NCBI GenBank assembly: GCA_030685235.1
Contig: MU839229.1
Location: 38,978-102,977, forward strand
Reading direction: 5' to 3'
Source: Copromyces sp. CBS 386.78
Lineage: Eukaryota; Ascomycota; Sordariomycetes; Sordariales; Sordariaceae
Length of the DNA: 64,000 bases
The stretch's first letter is position 1, and every line of letters starts with the position of its first letter. The position numbers and the translations under genes were made by a program. Shown here piece by piece: positions 1 through 11,730 of this stretch. The notes below the pieces were generated by a model that did no database searches, was not told where the DNA came from, and worked only from the letters and a program-made list of their open reading frames with translations.

Positions 1-84
1 AATTAGTTATACCCTTTAAGTTAATTAGCGTACTAATAATATTCTAACAGTATATTAATTATATTTTTTATAAATATTTTAATA

Positions 85-799
85 AATTTTATATAACTTA
101 TATAAATAATATATTTATTTATACTTTGGGTACTAAAGAGGATTATAAAGCTAAAATCTATTTAATATTAAAGAAGTTCCTTAATGTAAATTTTTATTTA
201 GACCTAGATAAATATGAATTTACTATTAAGAAGGTTAAATATTTTAATTTTATTATTTAAGTAAGTATTAGAATATAAACTAACTTTGAAAAGGTTAAAG
301 CTATTTTCGAATAGCTTCCCCCTAATTCCTAGAAGGGCGTTCGCAATTTCCTTAACTTTATTAATTACTATAAAATATTTATACCCCAATTTTCAAAGGT
401 CCTAGCCCCGTTAATAATACTTATTAAGAAGGGAATAGCCTTTAAATAAATTAAAGAGTATAAAAGTATTTTCTAATTATTTAAAATACTATTTACGAAG
501 GCCCCAATCCTTATAGAATTTAACCCTAATAGGAAAACGTTTTTAGAAACGGACTATAATAGCTTTACGTTAGGCGGAATTATTTTATAAGAGGTTAATA
601 AATTTAGTAAACAGGCCGTTATTAATTATTATTTACGGAAATTGAACATTGTAAAGCGGAATTACCCTATTTACAATAATGAAATATTTACAATTATTAA
701 TTATTTAAAATAATAATCGGCCGAACTATATAGTTATAAATCCTTTACTATCTTTATTAACTATTAGAATCTAAAATATTTTATAAAAACGTAGCGGCT
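85..799 (+). pseudogene. Gypsy A reverse transcriptase (C-terminal half) and RNase H
   Basis: The translated frame carries the RT catalytic box as YINN followed by IFIYT at about 97-127. In copy B the same box also reads YINN. The family norm is YIDD, so both aspartates were probably lost through G-to-A RIP. After it come the thumb/connection motif (LDLDKYEF, GISI-like, FLNFINYYK with IPQFSK) and the RNase H start with ETD at about 548, then LGG and the downstream region near LKYF. Several in-frame stops remain. The unit is interrupted at 808 by E1 and resumes at 1416. In a live element it would copy genomic RNA into DNA inside the virus-like particle. Confidence 0.85.
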
Positions 800-807
800 T
801 TCTAAAT

Positions 808-1407
808 AAGAAAGTCTAACCGTACGGTCACCATTATCTATCCGTACGGTAATCCACTTTTTTCCCCCATACAAACCCCTAACCCTACCGCCTCGTCCCC
901 GTCAACACTAGTCCCGCACGTACCGCAACCGCCAAGCTCCCAGATTTCAACCCATTACACATTCTAACCCCTGCACAGCACACGTATCGCTAACAGCTAT
1001 AACAACCTATCAGCAATTATCACGCCTATCAGCGATTGTCACGGCTATCAATAACTGTCACGCCTATCAGCGATTAACTATCAACAATTGTCACAGCTAT
1101 CAGCGTTTATCACGCCTGTCAACGATTATCACAACTATCAGCGATTGTCACGGCTGTCAGCGATTATCACAGCTGTCAGTAACTATCACGCCTATCAACG
1201 ATTGGCTATCAGCGATTGTCACGGCTATCAATAACTATCACAGTCTGATGTCATATATAAAAGAATAGTAATAGCCAAATTTCTAAATGAAATTTTCGAA
1301 AGAATACATGTGACATCTGTGGCCGCACGAGGGTTAGGGATATGTGTGAGGGAAAAAGTAGATCACCGTACGGATAGATAATGGTAACCGTACGGTTAGA
1401 CTTTCTC
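808..1407. mobile_element. TIR element E1 (non-autonomous, 8-bp TSD)
   Basis: A 600-bp insertion flanked by the direct repeat TTCTAAAT (800-807 and 1408-1415). The ends are inverted repeats of about 45 bp: AGAAAGTCTAACC at the left and GGTTAGACTTTCTC at the right. Each TIR holds two copies of a motif built around the palindrome CCGTACGG. The empty site is visible in gypsy copy B (rc of about 18230-18250), which confirms the borders. The interior is richer in GC and in CpA than the surroundings, is dominated by a short tandem array, and has no transposase. The 8-bp TSD is compatible with hAT, P, Merlin, KDZ or MULE-like transposases. The superfamily cannot be fixed from this sequence. Confidence 0.9.
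985..1245. repeat. Minisatellite inside E1
   Basis: An imperfect tandem array of about 14 units of roughly 18 bp with the core TATCAGCGATTGTCACGGC and variants (CTATCAATAACTGTCACG, CTGTCAACGATTATCACA). Some units are shortened to CGATTGGCTATCAG or similar. It fills nearly half of E1 and explains why E1 is longer than E2-E5. It is not RIP-degraded. Confidence 0.85.
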
Positions 1408-1415
1408 TTCTAAAT

Positions 1416-2177
1416 AGTAAGCCCATTAGGCCGAATATTTATTATGATTTAATTTTAATATTAAATATTAATTAGGTAAAGAAGGGGTAGTTCCCGACGC
1501 TTTATTCCGCCGAGAATAGGATATATTTACTAAATAAGACTTCGAATCTTATAATTTATAAATAATACCGGATTCTGTTCTTAAATTTTATAGCCTACTT
1601 TATATTTCCGTTTCCTAAATTGTTTATACTAGGAAGGAAGGTATAAAAGTATTTGAAAATCCGGATTTACAATACTTTTAAAATTAAACGGCCCTTAAAT
1701 ATTCTTTATACTAATAAATTAAAACGGTAATTTAAAATAATAAACAATATTTCGACCCTTCCTTAAAATTTAAAATATAAATTACCAACTATAATATTAA
1801 CTCCTATAATTAATTCTACTATTAGGGCCGCCTTTAAATTCTTAGAGCGCCTATTTATACTAAATCCCATTTTATTAACTTTTTAGACTAGTCCTAGCAA
1901 TTTAATACCTTCCGTACAACTCTTATTTAAATTACCTATAATTCCTATATTTTCGGTTACTTAAAAAGAAAAAGTACTATAGTAGTACTTATCTAATATC
2001 TTTATTAGCCGTTCATAGGGGCTTATATTTAATAATTCCTTTACAATTATTATATTTATAGTTCTATAAAAATCAGGAAAGAGTAAAAATAGGGTTTCCT
2101 ACGACTATTATTAATCCTAAAATAGTTTAATAGAAAGATTTAAATAGATTTTATTATAAACTTCCTAAATTCGAATA
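1416..2177 (+). pseudogene. Gypsy A RNase H end and integrase N-terminal region
   Basis: Continuation of the polyprotein after E1. It aligns base for base (allowing C/T and G/A changes) with the reverse complement of about 16930-18250 in copy B. The frame shows a connection-like stretch (LGKEGVVPDAL) and then the region where the HHCC zinc domain of gypsy integrase is expected, but the zinc ligands are not readable after RIP. The unit is cut at 2177 by LINE copy 1; the same protein continues at 9213. Confidence 0.75.
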
Positions 2178-2449
2178 ATAATAATAATAATAGTCTTATT
2201 CCCTATGCTACTTATCTATAGCGCCTTATTGGTATGGGGTACTTCTCCTAGTTCTCTAGAGGAAACTGTGCGGCGATAAGCGCCGTCGGATAAAAACCGC
2301 CAATTCCTTTCGGTCGCGAATAAATCGCGCCTACTCTATTTCGATTCTATTTATAGCGGTACTTACCTACCGTTTTAGTAAATAAGCTATTTCCCCTTTA
2401 CCGCCTTTAATTGAATATTATAATAATTAAAATACTATTCTTATACGCC

Positions 2450-5400
2450 GCTCCTTCTTTTTAAACCGCTTATAATAATCGTCCCTTCCTTATTATTTAC
2501 TTTTATTTCCGCTTTATTATTATCCCTTAAACTTTTATAATTCTATTAAAATTTATATAAATATAAAGGCCACTTCCTTCCTTCTATAAAAATTCTTCTT
2601 CGCTACTATTTTTTAAATTTCTCCTTCTTCTTTATTTAATTAACTTTCAAAATAGCGTCTTCTTCTACTAACCGTATTCCCGACCGTCCTCCTAACTATA
2701 TATTTAATCCCTTAAGCTTTATAATTCGTATTAATTATAATATTATTAAGCGTAATATTAATTTCGTCCGTATAATAGATTCCCTATCCCTTAAACTCCT
2801 CCGTTCCCTTACGCCCCCTTCTACCCTAACGCCCAAATTCTAATCCCTCGTCCGAATATTAATTTTTAACCCCGTTTTTAACTTTCCTTCCGGCCGGTAA
2901 ATCCTCTTTATCCTTATATTCGCCTCCTCTCCTCCCTACTAACTATATTAATTAATACCGTCCGTTATATTTTCTACTTCTATTATAATATAAAATTTGC
3001 CGACTATATTTATAATACCCCGTCCTTTAATATAATTATATTTCGTACGCTCTTCGTAGAATATACTTATTATATTAATACTAAAAGTAAATTTCCTCCT
3101 ATAATCTTCTTTTCGTTTCCTTCTCTAATATTCTTCAAAACGCCGGCAAATAGAATACTATTTATCCTATTACTAATACAAAATATATATTAAATATTCG
3201 ATTAGGTTATTATAATAAATATAATACCGTTTAAATTACAGTTATTATTTTATTCCGTTCTTAAAACGATTTTAATCCTTTAATTCATTATTTTTATAAC
3301 GCTTATATTAATTTCTTTAAAAATATATGTAAACGCCTAATAAAAAATAATCTCTTATACGACCCTAATATCTTTCTTCGCTACCGGAATATAAAAGTTA
3401 AAAATTATTAGCGTAAAAAATATTATGAAATATTTTTAGCCAATTATCTTTCTATTCCCGTTTTCGGCTCTAATAGAGGAAATATTAATACTAATTCCCT
3501 AATAGTAATTAATAACCCTATCGGTCCCCTTCCAACTAACGAAGATTAAATTTATTAGTATTATAAAATTATTAGGAATTAAGAATTAATATTTAATTTA
3601 TTCCGTAAACTCTTGGCCCGCGAAGAATATTAATTAATTATTTCGGTACTACCTTCGTAATTAAGTAATTATTATAATTAATATAATTTAATTCCTTTTC
3701 TTCCTATTTCTCCCGTACTTTTTTATTCTAATATTATAATCGAATATATTTATAAATATTATATAAATTTATTATACTACTCTCCCTCTAATTTAATTAC
3801 TAAATAATATTCGTTTAACTTACTAAACTGTAATATTTATAAAAGGATTCTCTTAATTCGGGTTCCGTCGTCTAAATAAATTTAGAATTCTTCTTTCGTC
3901 TATAATTAATCGGTCGCTATTATCTAATAATCAGCTATCTATAAGTAATTTAGGACGATATACGCAAAAATTTCTTTATTTATTCCGTAAAAGTAAATTA
4001 ATATTATAATATCCGGAACTTTCTTCTAGAAGAGGAAAGACCGGAGGCCGATAACTTCCGTCCTTACTTAGGTAAAAAGGGAATTCTTCGCTTTAAATAA
4101 TAAATATTATTTATTTTCGTTTTCTAATTATTAGGCTTCCTTTTTTTTTCGCTTCGTACCGATTATATACTATTTTATAGTATTACTATTAAATTTTAAG
4201 TTGAAGTTGGCGATAGTAAATTCGTACTATCGGCCTAATTTAATTGCTACTACCGCTAATTAATAATTATAGCGCAATATTTACTCTCTTATCGTTATTT
4301 CTTCCAATTACCTTTTATAATCTATAATAATTAATTTTAATACTTGTAACGGGGGTAGTAGCGCTTCTATTTCCGGGGGCGGGCCTATTATAATTATTAG
4401 AAATTTCTCCGTTAGTACTTATTTTTTAATTTATTTAATTTTAATAGTATTACTTTTTAATCTATCGGCGGATAGCCGACCTTTTACTCTCCTTATTTAA
4501 ATATAGTTAACTACTTAAATTATAGTCCTTTAAACGAACCCTACTTAGTTCGTACGGGTAAACTTTTCTTCGAAAATTCTAATTTACTTATTAAAATAGA
4601 AGTTAAGTAGCGGATAAAAGGTTTCTATTTCTAGGTTCTTTATTAGTATAATTTTATACACCCCGGTAATAATTTTTAAATATTTAGTTTAATATTTAGC
4701 TAATTTAATCGCTATCCTTCGTAGTTTATTATAAATTTCGGTCGGTTAATAGAAAATTAATATTTTATATATAATTATATTTTAAATATATTTAATATAA
4801 ATCTCCTTTATTTATATAAAAGAATAACCCTAAATTTTCGCCGCTAATTATATTAATATATTCGTTTACGTAGTTAAATTTTTTTTTACTACTTTTATAT
4901 ATATTTGGTAATTAAATTTCTAATGTAGCTAAACCCTAAGGAATTTAATCGATTCCGTTAATTTAAATACGATTTCTTCGATTTAGAAAATTTCCGTTCT
5001 TAATTCCTTTATCCGTATAAAATATATAAATTCTGTTTTATTTATTTCGAATTCTATCCCTTTTTCAATTATTTAACCCGAATAAATATCCTATATTATT
5101 TAGAACGTCCGATAATTTTCTTCGGTAATTTTAATTATTATGATAATATTAGTATTATTGGTAAAGCCGATGGTAATTACGTTTTAAATAATAGTTAGCT
5201 TATAGAATAATAAAGTAATAAAAAGAATAAAAAGGATTAGTAAGAGGGGGGAGCTTTATAGTACGCTTATTATAATATTATAAAGTTAGGAAATTTCGTT
5301 ATCGAAGAAAAAAGAATATTTTTTTCCCGGTAATAAAATTATCAATTTATTAAAAGATTTATTGCGGGAATTATATTTTTTATAGCGTATATAAGAGTTA

Positions 5401-7630
5401 TTTATAATTAGTTCTATTAAATACGCTCTTTAAATCGAAGAATATAAGAAATATTACGGTTTTAAACTTTTATATTATATAAACCGTATTAATAATTATT
5501 CGGACGGTAAATTTAGTTAAACGGTTTACTTAATTACCTATTTAGCTTTCCGGGAAGAAATTATACTTTTCCGCTACTTATATTAATTTCTTTACTATAA
5601 AAGCTTCCAAAATTTTTCTAATATTATTTAAAAGCGATATAGGCTTCTATACCCCGGTTAATTTTTATTATTCGGCACTTTTTTTAAGTTTTTTAAAAAT
5701 AATTATTTTCGTATTCTTAAATTATTAGGGGAAATATCCGAACCGGAAGTTCGTTATAGTAAGAATTGCTATCGCCTATTTAAATAATTTCCTATATATT
5801 TTTAAAAATTTATTTGAAAATTAGTCGATACCTGGTACTTTATTTGGCGCTATTTTCGAAAGGATTTCCCGAATATTTTCTTTAATAATTAAATTATTAA
5901 TAAGTACCGGGGTATCGCCGTTTAGTAATTAAATCCAATTTAGTAAATAGTTCGTCGGGACTTCTACTTTTAGGAAGAAATAGTCGGTAAGAATATTTAT
6001 TTTACTATTATAATTTTGAATTTCGTTCGCCCGTTCATTTTATTTAAAAGGTAGTAATTTTAGCGGATTTATTAAATAATAATTTCGTATTTTAATTTAC
6101 TTTTTTAATAATTAAAGTTTATTCAAGTCTTTTAATATATTTATAATATAATTATACTACTTCGCTCTTTAAATTTTCGTAATAAATTTCTTTTTTTTTA
6201 TTACTACTTCTATAAACTTTCTCTAATTTAAAGGCGTCTAATTCTTAAACTATATTTACTATTTCTACTATATTTCTTTCGTTACTATTTTATATTTTAA
6301 ATTTTATTAATCTACTTATTTTCCTCGACTTCTTTTTCGGTATAGGACGAATTCTTCCGTAATATTAACGAATTTACTATTAAATTTATTAAATTTTAAT
6401 TCGAATTCTTCTATTATTTTAATTTTCTGGTGTTGGATCGAAGGCGGTAGAGGGGAAGTGGCTTGTTTGCTGAGGCGGTGGGTGAGCACCGCTATAGATG
6501 GAATTGAGATGGAGTAGGCGCGATTTATTCGCGACCGAAAGGAGCTGGCGGTTTTCATCCGACGGCGCTTATCGCCGCACGGTTTCCTCTAGAGAACCAG
6601 GAGAAGTACACCATGCCAATAAGGCCCTATAGATAAGTAGCATAGGGAATAAGACTATTATTTTTATTATTTTAATCCCCTTTAGGACCGATATTCGTTT
6701 TTCCGCCTCTTCCTATACCTTTTCCGCATTTATTAAACTTTAACTAAACTTTTTTTTTATTTCCGCTTTCCTATTACTTTTTTTTTTACTTAAATTTAAA
6801 TTTCTTAAAGGTAGTAATCCAAACCCGTTTGCCCGTACTATTATATTCCTTAATATTCAACTTCAATACCCTATAAAATTTATATATAATTAATTATTCT
6901 ATTTTTCTCTCCTTTAATTACGTTCCCGAACTTCATTAATTCCCCGCGGGGGGTAATAAAGCTAAACTTCTATTACTGTACTTACATAAATAATTTTATA
7001 ATGCCCGGGCTAATTTTATTCTTTAAATCCTAATTGGGGTAATGGAAGTTATAATCCCCTACGGCTATATATTACCCGGCCGGGGGTTTCTCCTCGAAAA
7101 ATTTGAGGAAGGGAAATTCTTATTAATATTTTAACGTACTTTAAAGGAAGATAAGAAAGTAAATAGAGTAAATAATTATTAATTTTCGTAAATTCTTTAA
7201 TATTGCCGCGGCTTAATCCTTCCTAACCCTGAAATTTAGGTCCTTTAAATTCTATTTTTTATTACATAAATTATTATTCTACCTTTCTTTAAATAATTAA
7301 TATTATAATATTTACTACCCTCCGGCTGGTAAATATCTTTATTTAAATTCTTGCCCGGCTCTTAAATCGCTATAATATTGTAGGTTTCTTCTTATTCAAA
7401 TAGCATTTTCCCTCTTTCGTACGATTTCCCTATATTCTAATAGAATATTTTTAATTAAATTATTAATTACCTTATAAGAAGCTTCTTTCTAATTTAACAA
7501 TAGGCTAGGGGGATATCGTTTCCTTAAAAGTAATAATAGTAATTAAAAGCGTAATAGTAATAGAATTAGTACAAGTACGGTCGCCTATATTCTAAGAACA
7601 GGTATAAATATTTATCGGGTTTATATTTAC
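2450..7630 (-). pseudogene. LINE copy 1 ORF2: endonuclease, reverse transcriptase, C-terminal region
   Basis: Assigned by colinearity with copy 2 and copy 3. The RT active site falls at about 5150-5175, where the minus strand reads GFANN-like in place of FADD. The EN tail corresponds to about 6810-6890 and the presumed RNase H region lies near 4000. ORF2 of Tad-type LINEs nicks the target and primes reverse transcription from the nick. The frame is broken by dozens of RIP stops and by the 6424-6664 insertion. ORF limits are approximate because no start or stop codon survives. Confidence 0.7.
6424..6664 (+). mobile_element. 5'-truncated LINE 3' end, not RIP-mutated
   Basis: A 241-bp plus-strand fragment identical in layout to the 3' ends of the LINE copies at 26340-26578 and 45060-45306, inserted into LINE copy 1 with the 12-bp TSD TATTATTTTAAT (6412-6423 and 6665-6676). 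It ends in the same ATT-type tail. Where other copies read TATTAT or AACTTA, this one reads CGGTGG, GTGGCTTG and GAGCACCG, keeping CpA and TpG. It therefore preserves a near-ancestral 3' UTR and shows late retrotransposition. The 80-codon minus-strand frame across it is a by-product of its GC content. Confidence 0.9.
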
Positions 7631-7679
7631 GGGTTTCGGCTAAGAACCACTTCTAATTATTTTAGAGTAACTTCTTTTT

Positions 7680-9000
7680 CCTCCTCTTATAAATAGTTTT
7701 TCTAAAATTATAATTAAATAGGAATTAGAGGGGGCGTTAAGGATTATAATATCTTCCTCCGTTTTTATCGTTAATTCTAATATTAATTTAATTAGTCCTT
7801 TACGAATAATAAAGTCGTAAAGCCTTTTAATATAATCGATTAATACTTTCGTATAAATTATTTTTACGAATAGGTATCGCTTTTTATTAAAGGCGAAATA
7901 CCCCGACTTCTTATATAATTTATAAAAAATTAAGGAATTATTTTTATTCGAAGGGTAATTTTCTTTTCCTATACGCGGCCCTTTATATTTAATTTTATTA
8001 TAATGGTTATAAACGTCCTCTTAGCGATAGAATTTCGCTATATATTCGAAATATTAATATTTAAAATATTATTAGGCAAAGGCCGTAATTTAGAATAGTT
8101 TATATACGTATACGTTATTATTTTAATGGAAAAAGTTCTCTTAAAAGAAAATTGCGGTCTTCGCAATCGCGACTTCTACTAAGAATATTCTTCTTTCCTC
8201 CCCTTCGTATTTTTTTTAAAGTTTAGCCCGAATAATCTCCGCCTCCTTATTCTTTTCCTTTATTTCTTATATAACCGATTCTGATTATTTTATATCGATA
8301 TTAGCCTATAAAATTCCCTTAATTAAAACGGCTATAGTATTTAAGGATATAATGGCCTCTTTTCTAAAGACCTTTTTAGCCTATATTTAATACTTCTAAT
8401 ATTAATCCCTAATTAATTTATTGAAAATAATTACGTAATTTCCGTTTATTACTATTTTAGTAGCCGCGTAGATTATTCTATACGGGTTTTCCTTTAAAGT
8501 ATTTTTAATGGCCTACTTTATATTATCGTTCGAATATATAGTAAATTCGGCGGTAATTTAGGCCCCTTTAATAATAAATTAATATTCGTAGTTAGAAAGA
8601 ATAAACTTCTTAATAATAATAGTAAATAAATTGTAGAAGGTAATATTAACCCTATCTAGCGATTTCCGAATAATATTAACCTATTTCTTCGGCGCTTTTT
8701 AAGTATCCTTCTTCATTTTTTTCGAAATAAATTTCTTTAAATTATCGAAATCTTTCTTAGTAATAAATTAGGCCTTAGCAGCCTTATCTACTTTAAATAT
8801 TTTAGACCTATTTTTCTTCGTAAAAGTTTTTACGAATTCGAAAAAGAATTTTTAAATTTAGCGACGGTTATCGGTTGTTACCGTAGTATAATCTATAGTT
8901 TTATTCGCTATAGCGATAAATCTCTTTATAGTTTTATTATCTTGCTTTATTTTCTCCGAAGTTTTTATAGTAAGTGCGGCGTCGAGGTCGTTATATTTTA
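7680..9000 (-). pseudogene. LINE copy 1 ORF1 (gag-like, CCHC knuckles)
   Basis: Colinear with 19600-20890 of copy 2, where the translation shows degenerate CCHC zinc-knuckle spacing. The equivalent knuckle block here is near 7860-8065. ORF1 of Tad-like elements is an RNA-binding chaperone. Start and stop codons are not recoverable. The 5' UTR occupies roughly 9000-9212 and keeps a GC-richer block (9120-9205). Confidence 0.6.
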
Positions 9001-9229
9001 AAATACTTCCGAGGGGGTTGTAAACGCTATTTTCGAACCTATTCGCACTTCCGTCAATTATTATTAGTAACGACGGCTTAACGCTATCGCTATAGTCGTC
9101 GTAGGATATCGCGGAGGGGGTAAATGACCTTTCTGAGTCGATTACCGTTGTCGGTTTTCGTTTTGGAGCACTTCCTGACCAGAAATCGGCGTTTCCGGTT
9201 TCGGCGTCGTTTTTCCCTAAATTCGAATA

Positions 9230-10278
9230 GTAATACTTATTTTTAGGTTATTAAAGACCGGTTTAATAAGAATATTATCTTTAAACCGATACTATTTATA
9301 AACGCTAAATTTTGTATATAGTAGTTCTTATAGTACTTCGTTAAATATTATAGTATTTTTAAATTTATTATTAGTAATTATAAATTTAATTAGACGAACT
9401 ACTTTTAAACGAAGCTTTATAAATTCCTTAATATTAAACGGCTTTTTAATATTATTTATTACTTTTAACATAATAATAGCCCTAAATATATAAATTAAGA
9501 GATTTACGCCTACCTTTGAGCGGTCGTTAACTACGTTTAAAATAATTAGAACAAATAGTATCTAATAATTTAATTAACTATTAATAGCCGTATTAATATT
9601 TCGATTAATATAAACCTTTTCTTTACTACTTACGGATTTAATATAGAATTACCGGTTTCTATTATCGAGGAACTTATAAGCGGACCTCCGTTCTTCTCTT
9701 CCGAAAAGCGAGCCTATTAATTCGTTGAGAAATTGTAGTAAATTACAGACTTATATTAAGTTATTATAGTAGTAGCCGTTTAATAGTACAAAAAGTTCGC
9801 TAATTAGTATTATTAATTAGTTGAGCGTTTTGAAATCGGGGATAAGGTTTAATTTAATTTTAAAAATTATAATACCGATTGCTCTAAGAAGAAATTAAAT
9901 TAGTTATATACGAAATATACGGTTTCAAAAGTCCTGTTTCTATACGTTATAGAGTTCTTTAACCTTCTTCGAGCTATTTATGACGTATTCTACGTAAATT
10001 TTCTACAACGTACCGCCCGAAATCCGCTATTAGGATAGAAAGTTACTAATGATTAGCTGCTAGTTATAGAGGTAGAAGGAGAATTTAAATAGTAAATGGA
10101 GGAGATTTTTTATATACTTACTAATTATAAGCGAGGGTGATTAGTTAAGGAAGTTTTAATTAAGTAGAAGGGGTATTATAATTCTATTTAGGAACTTTTA
10201 GAAGAGTTTAAAAAGACGAGGGCATTTAATAAGTTCGAAAGTAAATACGGAATAGAAAATATTAATAATAGGCCGGTT
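9230..10278 (+). pseudogene. Gypsy A integrase core and chromodomain
   Basis: After the LINE the frame reads as a retroviral-type integrase core: a stretch equivalent to DRxxK, the second catalytic position in ISNYK near 9366 (family SDRG, D lost to N by RIP), NSSPK where HPQTDG is expected, then the conserved E in QEIYAYL near 9500, and FFTTYGF near 9640. From about 10074 a chromodomain follows: EEIFYILTNY, LIKxKGYY, and ELLEEFKK at the place of WEPxENL. The aromatic positions are stops of TAG type. This identifies a chromovirus, whose chromodomain guides insertion into heterochromatin. A TGA stop follows at about 10276. Confidence 0.85.
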
Positions 10279-10484
10279 AACTGATAGGTTAAAAACTTTC
10301 CCTTAAAAAATTTTATAAGTAGAATAAAGTTAATTAATTACGGAATTATAGAAAAAGAATCGGTTCGCAGTATTAGAAAAAGTTTAAGATTAATTAGGGC
10401 AAAGCCCCGAAAATACTAAATATCTTTTATAATATTATTTCTTAACAAGTCTTTTATAACTTAGTTAATATTAATTTCTATCCT
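10279..10484 (+). other. Spacer after the integrase frame of gypsy A
   Basis: AT-rich sequence shared with copy B (rc of about 15215-15390). Short frames are open in both copies but no domain is recognised. It could be a leader or an N-terminal extension of the next frame. Confidence 0.4.
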
Positions 10485-11039
10485 CCTTCCTCTAATTATA
10501 TTTATATTAGTAATAGTATATAGGTTATACGGGGTAGGGCGAATATTTTCGGTACGGGGTAGGGAGAGTAGGGACGGTAGAGGGTAGATTCTATTAGACG
10601 GGCGAATATTAAAGGGTAGATAAGTAGTATCCTATTGCGAGAACCTACTAGGGCTCGAAGTTTTTTTAAGCCGTTTAGCGGCGGCGCTACTATAAGTGCG
10701 CGCTTAGCGCTTAGGAATAGCGGAAGGCCTAGCGGTATTTTCGGCAACGATAGGGGCGGCGAGAATAGCGGTAGTAGGGGCGGTGGGAGTAGTAGTAGTA
10801 GGGGCGGTGGGAGTAGTAGTAGTAGGGGCGGGGGAAGAGGTAATAGCAGCGGCGGCAGTTCTCTCTTTGCGTTCCTTTTAATCGTTATAAGTATTTATTA
10901 TATTATTAAAGTTACATTAGACGGCGATATTAACGACCTATTCAATAAACTTTATACGTTCTTTAAAAGCAGTTATCCTCCCCTTAAATTTAACGAATTC
11001 GGTTACCTAATCCTTAAAAATTTAAACTTCGGCGATTAG
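10485..11039 (+). pseudogene. Extra 3' ORF of gypsy A with Gly/Ser linker and one membrane helix
   Basis: A frame of about 184 codons. The last 134 codons (from an ATG at 10635) have no stop, and the upstream part has a few TAG codons of RIP type. Layout: a basic N-terminal part (RGRANIFGTG, REPTRARSFFKPF), a Gly/Ser/Arg low-complexity linker (about 10755-10860, repeated SRGGGSSS), a hydrophobic segment (LFAFLLIVISIYYII, about 10863-10907), then a polar tail ending KNLNFGD. Copy B encodes the same layout at 14695-15215 (SLFKPFSSSTTIS, FLFILLLFLNVINIY, YPPLKF), so the frame belongs to the family. It sits where env-like genes lie in some LTR elements, but no similarity to an envelope protein is seen. 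Function unknown. Confidence 0.65.
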
Positions 11040-11040
11040 G

Positions 11041-11496
11041 GAAGACAATAAACTTTTGAATCCGGTAGAAAAGGATTATTAGCAGGCCGCGATAAATTCG
11101 AATCTAATTTAAATTTAAGAATTATTAGTAGAATTAATAAATATAAGGGCGGATTAATAGGAAGGGAAAAATTTACGTAAAGATACCAATATTTTCAATT
11201 TCCTTTATAGTTATTAAATAATTAAACGTTTTAAAAGTGGCGATAAATAATTTGCATTTAGGACTTAACATATATTTTACTATATACTAGGCGGTAAAAA
11301 ACTTTTAAGCTTATCCCGGCGTCGGTTTATAGGGCTTTTTAGCGTGCTAGTACGCTAAATACATAGTGGCCGCATTATCGGCTGCGGAGGTAATATAATT
11401 ATACCTATTAAATAGGTAATATATATATTAATTTGCGAGCAGAGTAGCGGCGGCGGCGATAGCGGCGGTAATAGTAGCCTTAGTAGTAGTCTTTCT
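11041..11496 (+). pseudogene. Second extra 3' ORF of gypsy A (5' part; ends at 29239)
   Basis: A frame shifted +1 from the preceding one; the same shift is seen in copy B. Conserved pieces are TSAIRED, a Q-rich helical stretch, RKDTNIFNF, KRFKSGDK, IFYYILGGKKLL, IGLFSVLVR and a Gly/Ser-rich stretch (GGGDSGGNSS). Copy B insertion splits it after LSSSLS. The frame resumes at 29138 (TDFNSSSIRAGLNRL) and stops with TAA near 29239. About 180 codons in all. Most stops are TAA/TAG at places where B has a sense codon or another RIP stop. I do not recognise a family. It may be a separate protein or a frameshift product of the membrane ORF. Confidence 0.55.
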
Positions 11497-11730
11497 TGTA
11501 AGGGGTGCAGTACAGTTGACAAAGGTGCTAGCTTAAACGATCGATAAGGTTCTACGAAGAAAGAAAGAGAAGAAGGGTACTTATAGAGTAGGCGGCTAGC
11601 TAGCTATCCTTTTTAAGGGATATATAGTGTACAGGCTATAAGGAGGGGTTGCCGGCACGGTAGCGTTGCTAGTACGGCAGTTCGCCTAGCGATTACCAAG
11701 TATACAACTACGGGTATTAGCCCTATAATA
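11497..11730 (-). repeat. 3' LTR of gypsy B
   Basis: On the minus strand it runs from TATTATAGGGCTAATACC to GCACCCCTTACA, i.e. TG...CA ends with the G of the first TG converted to A. It pairs with 28904-29137 and with the LTR of A at 29735-29947. It contains the conserved stretch ACGATCGATAAGGTTCTACG (plus strand). Confidence 0.93.

Larger units (their letters stand above)
2178..9212 (-). mobile_element. Tad-like LINE, copy 1, full length
   Basis: A non-LTR retrotransposon in minus orientation. Its 3' end is at 2178 with a TTA/AAT trinucleotide tail and its 5' end is at 9212 (AAACGACGCCG). The 17-bp target duplication around TTCCTAAATTCGAATA lies at 2161-2177 and 9213-9229 and differs only by C/T changes. 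After subtracting the nested LINE fragment (6424-6664) the length is about 6.8 kb, the same as copy 2 without E3. Copies 1 and 2 are colinear throughout. It is inserted in the integrase part of gypsy A and heavily RIP-mutated. Confidence 0.92.

Noticed and set aside
204..389. 61-codon minus-strand frame
   Set aside because: Antisense of the gypsy A reverse transcriptase/RNase H region.
985..1245. CRISPR array
   Set aside because: Units are directly tandem with no unique spacers, and the context is a eukaryotic transposon.
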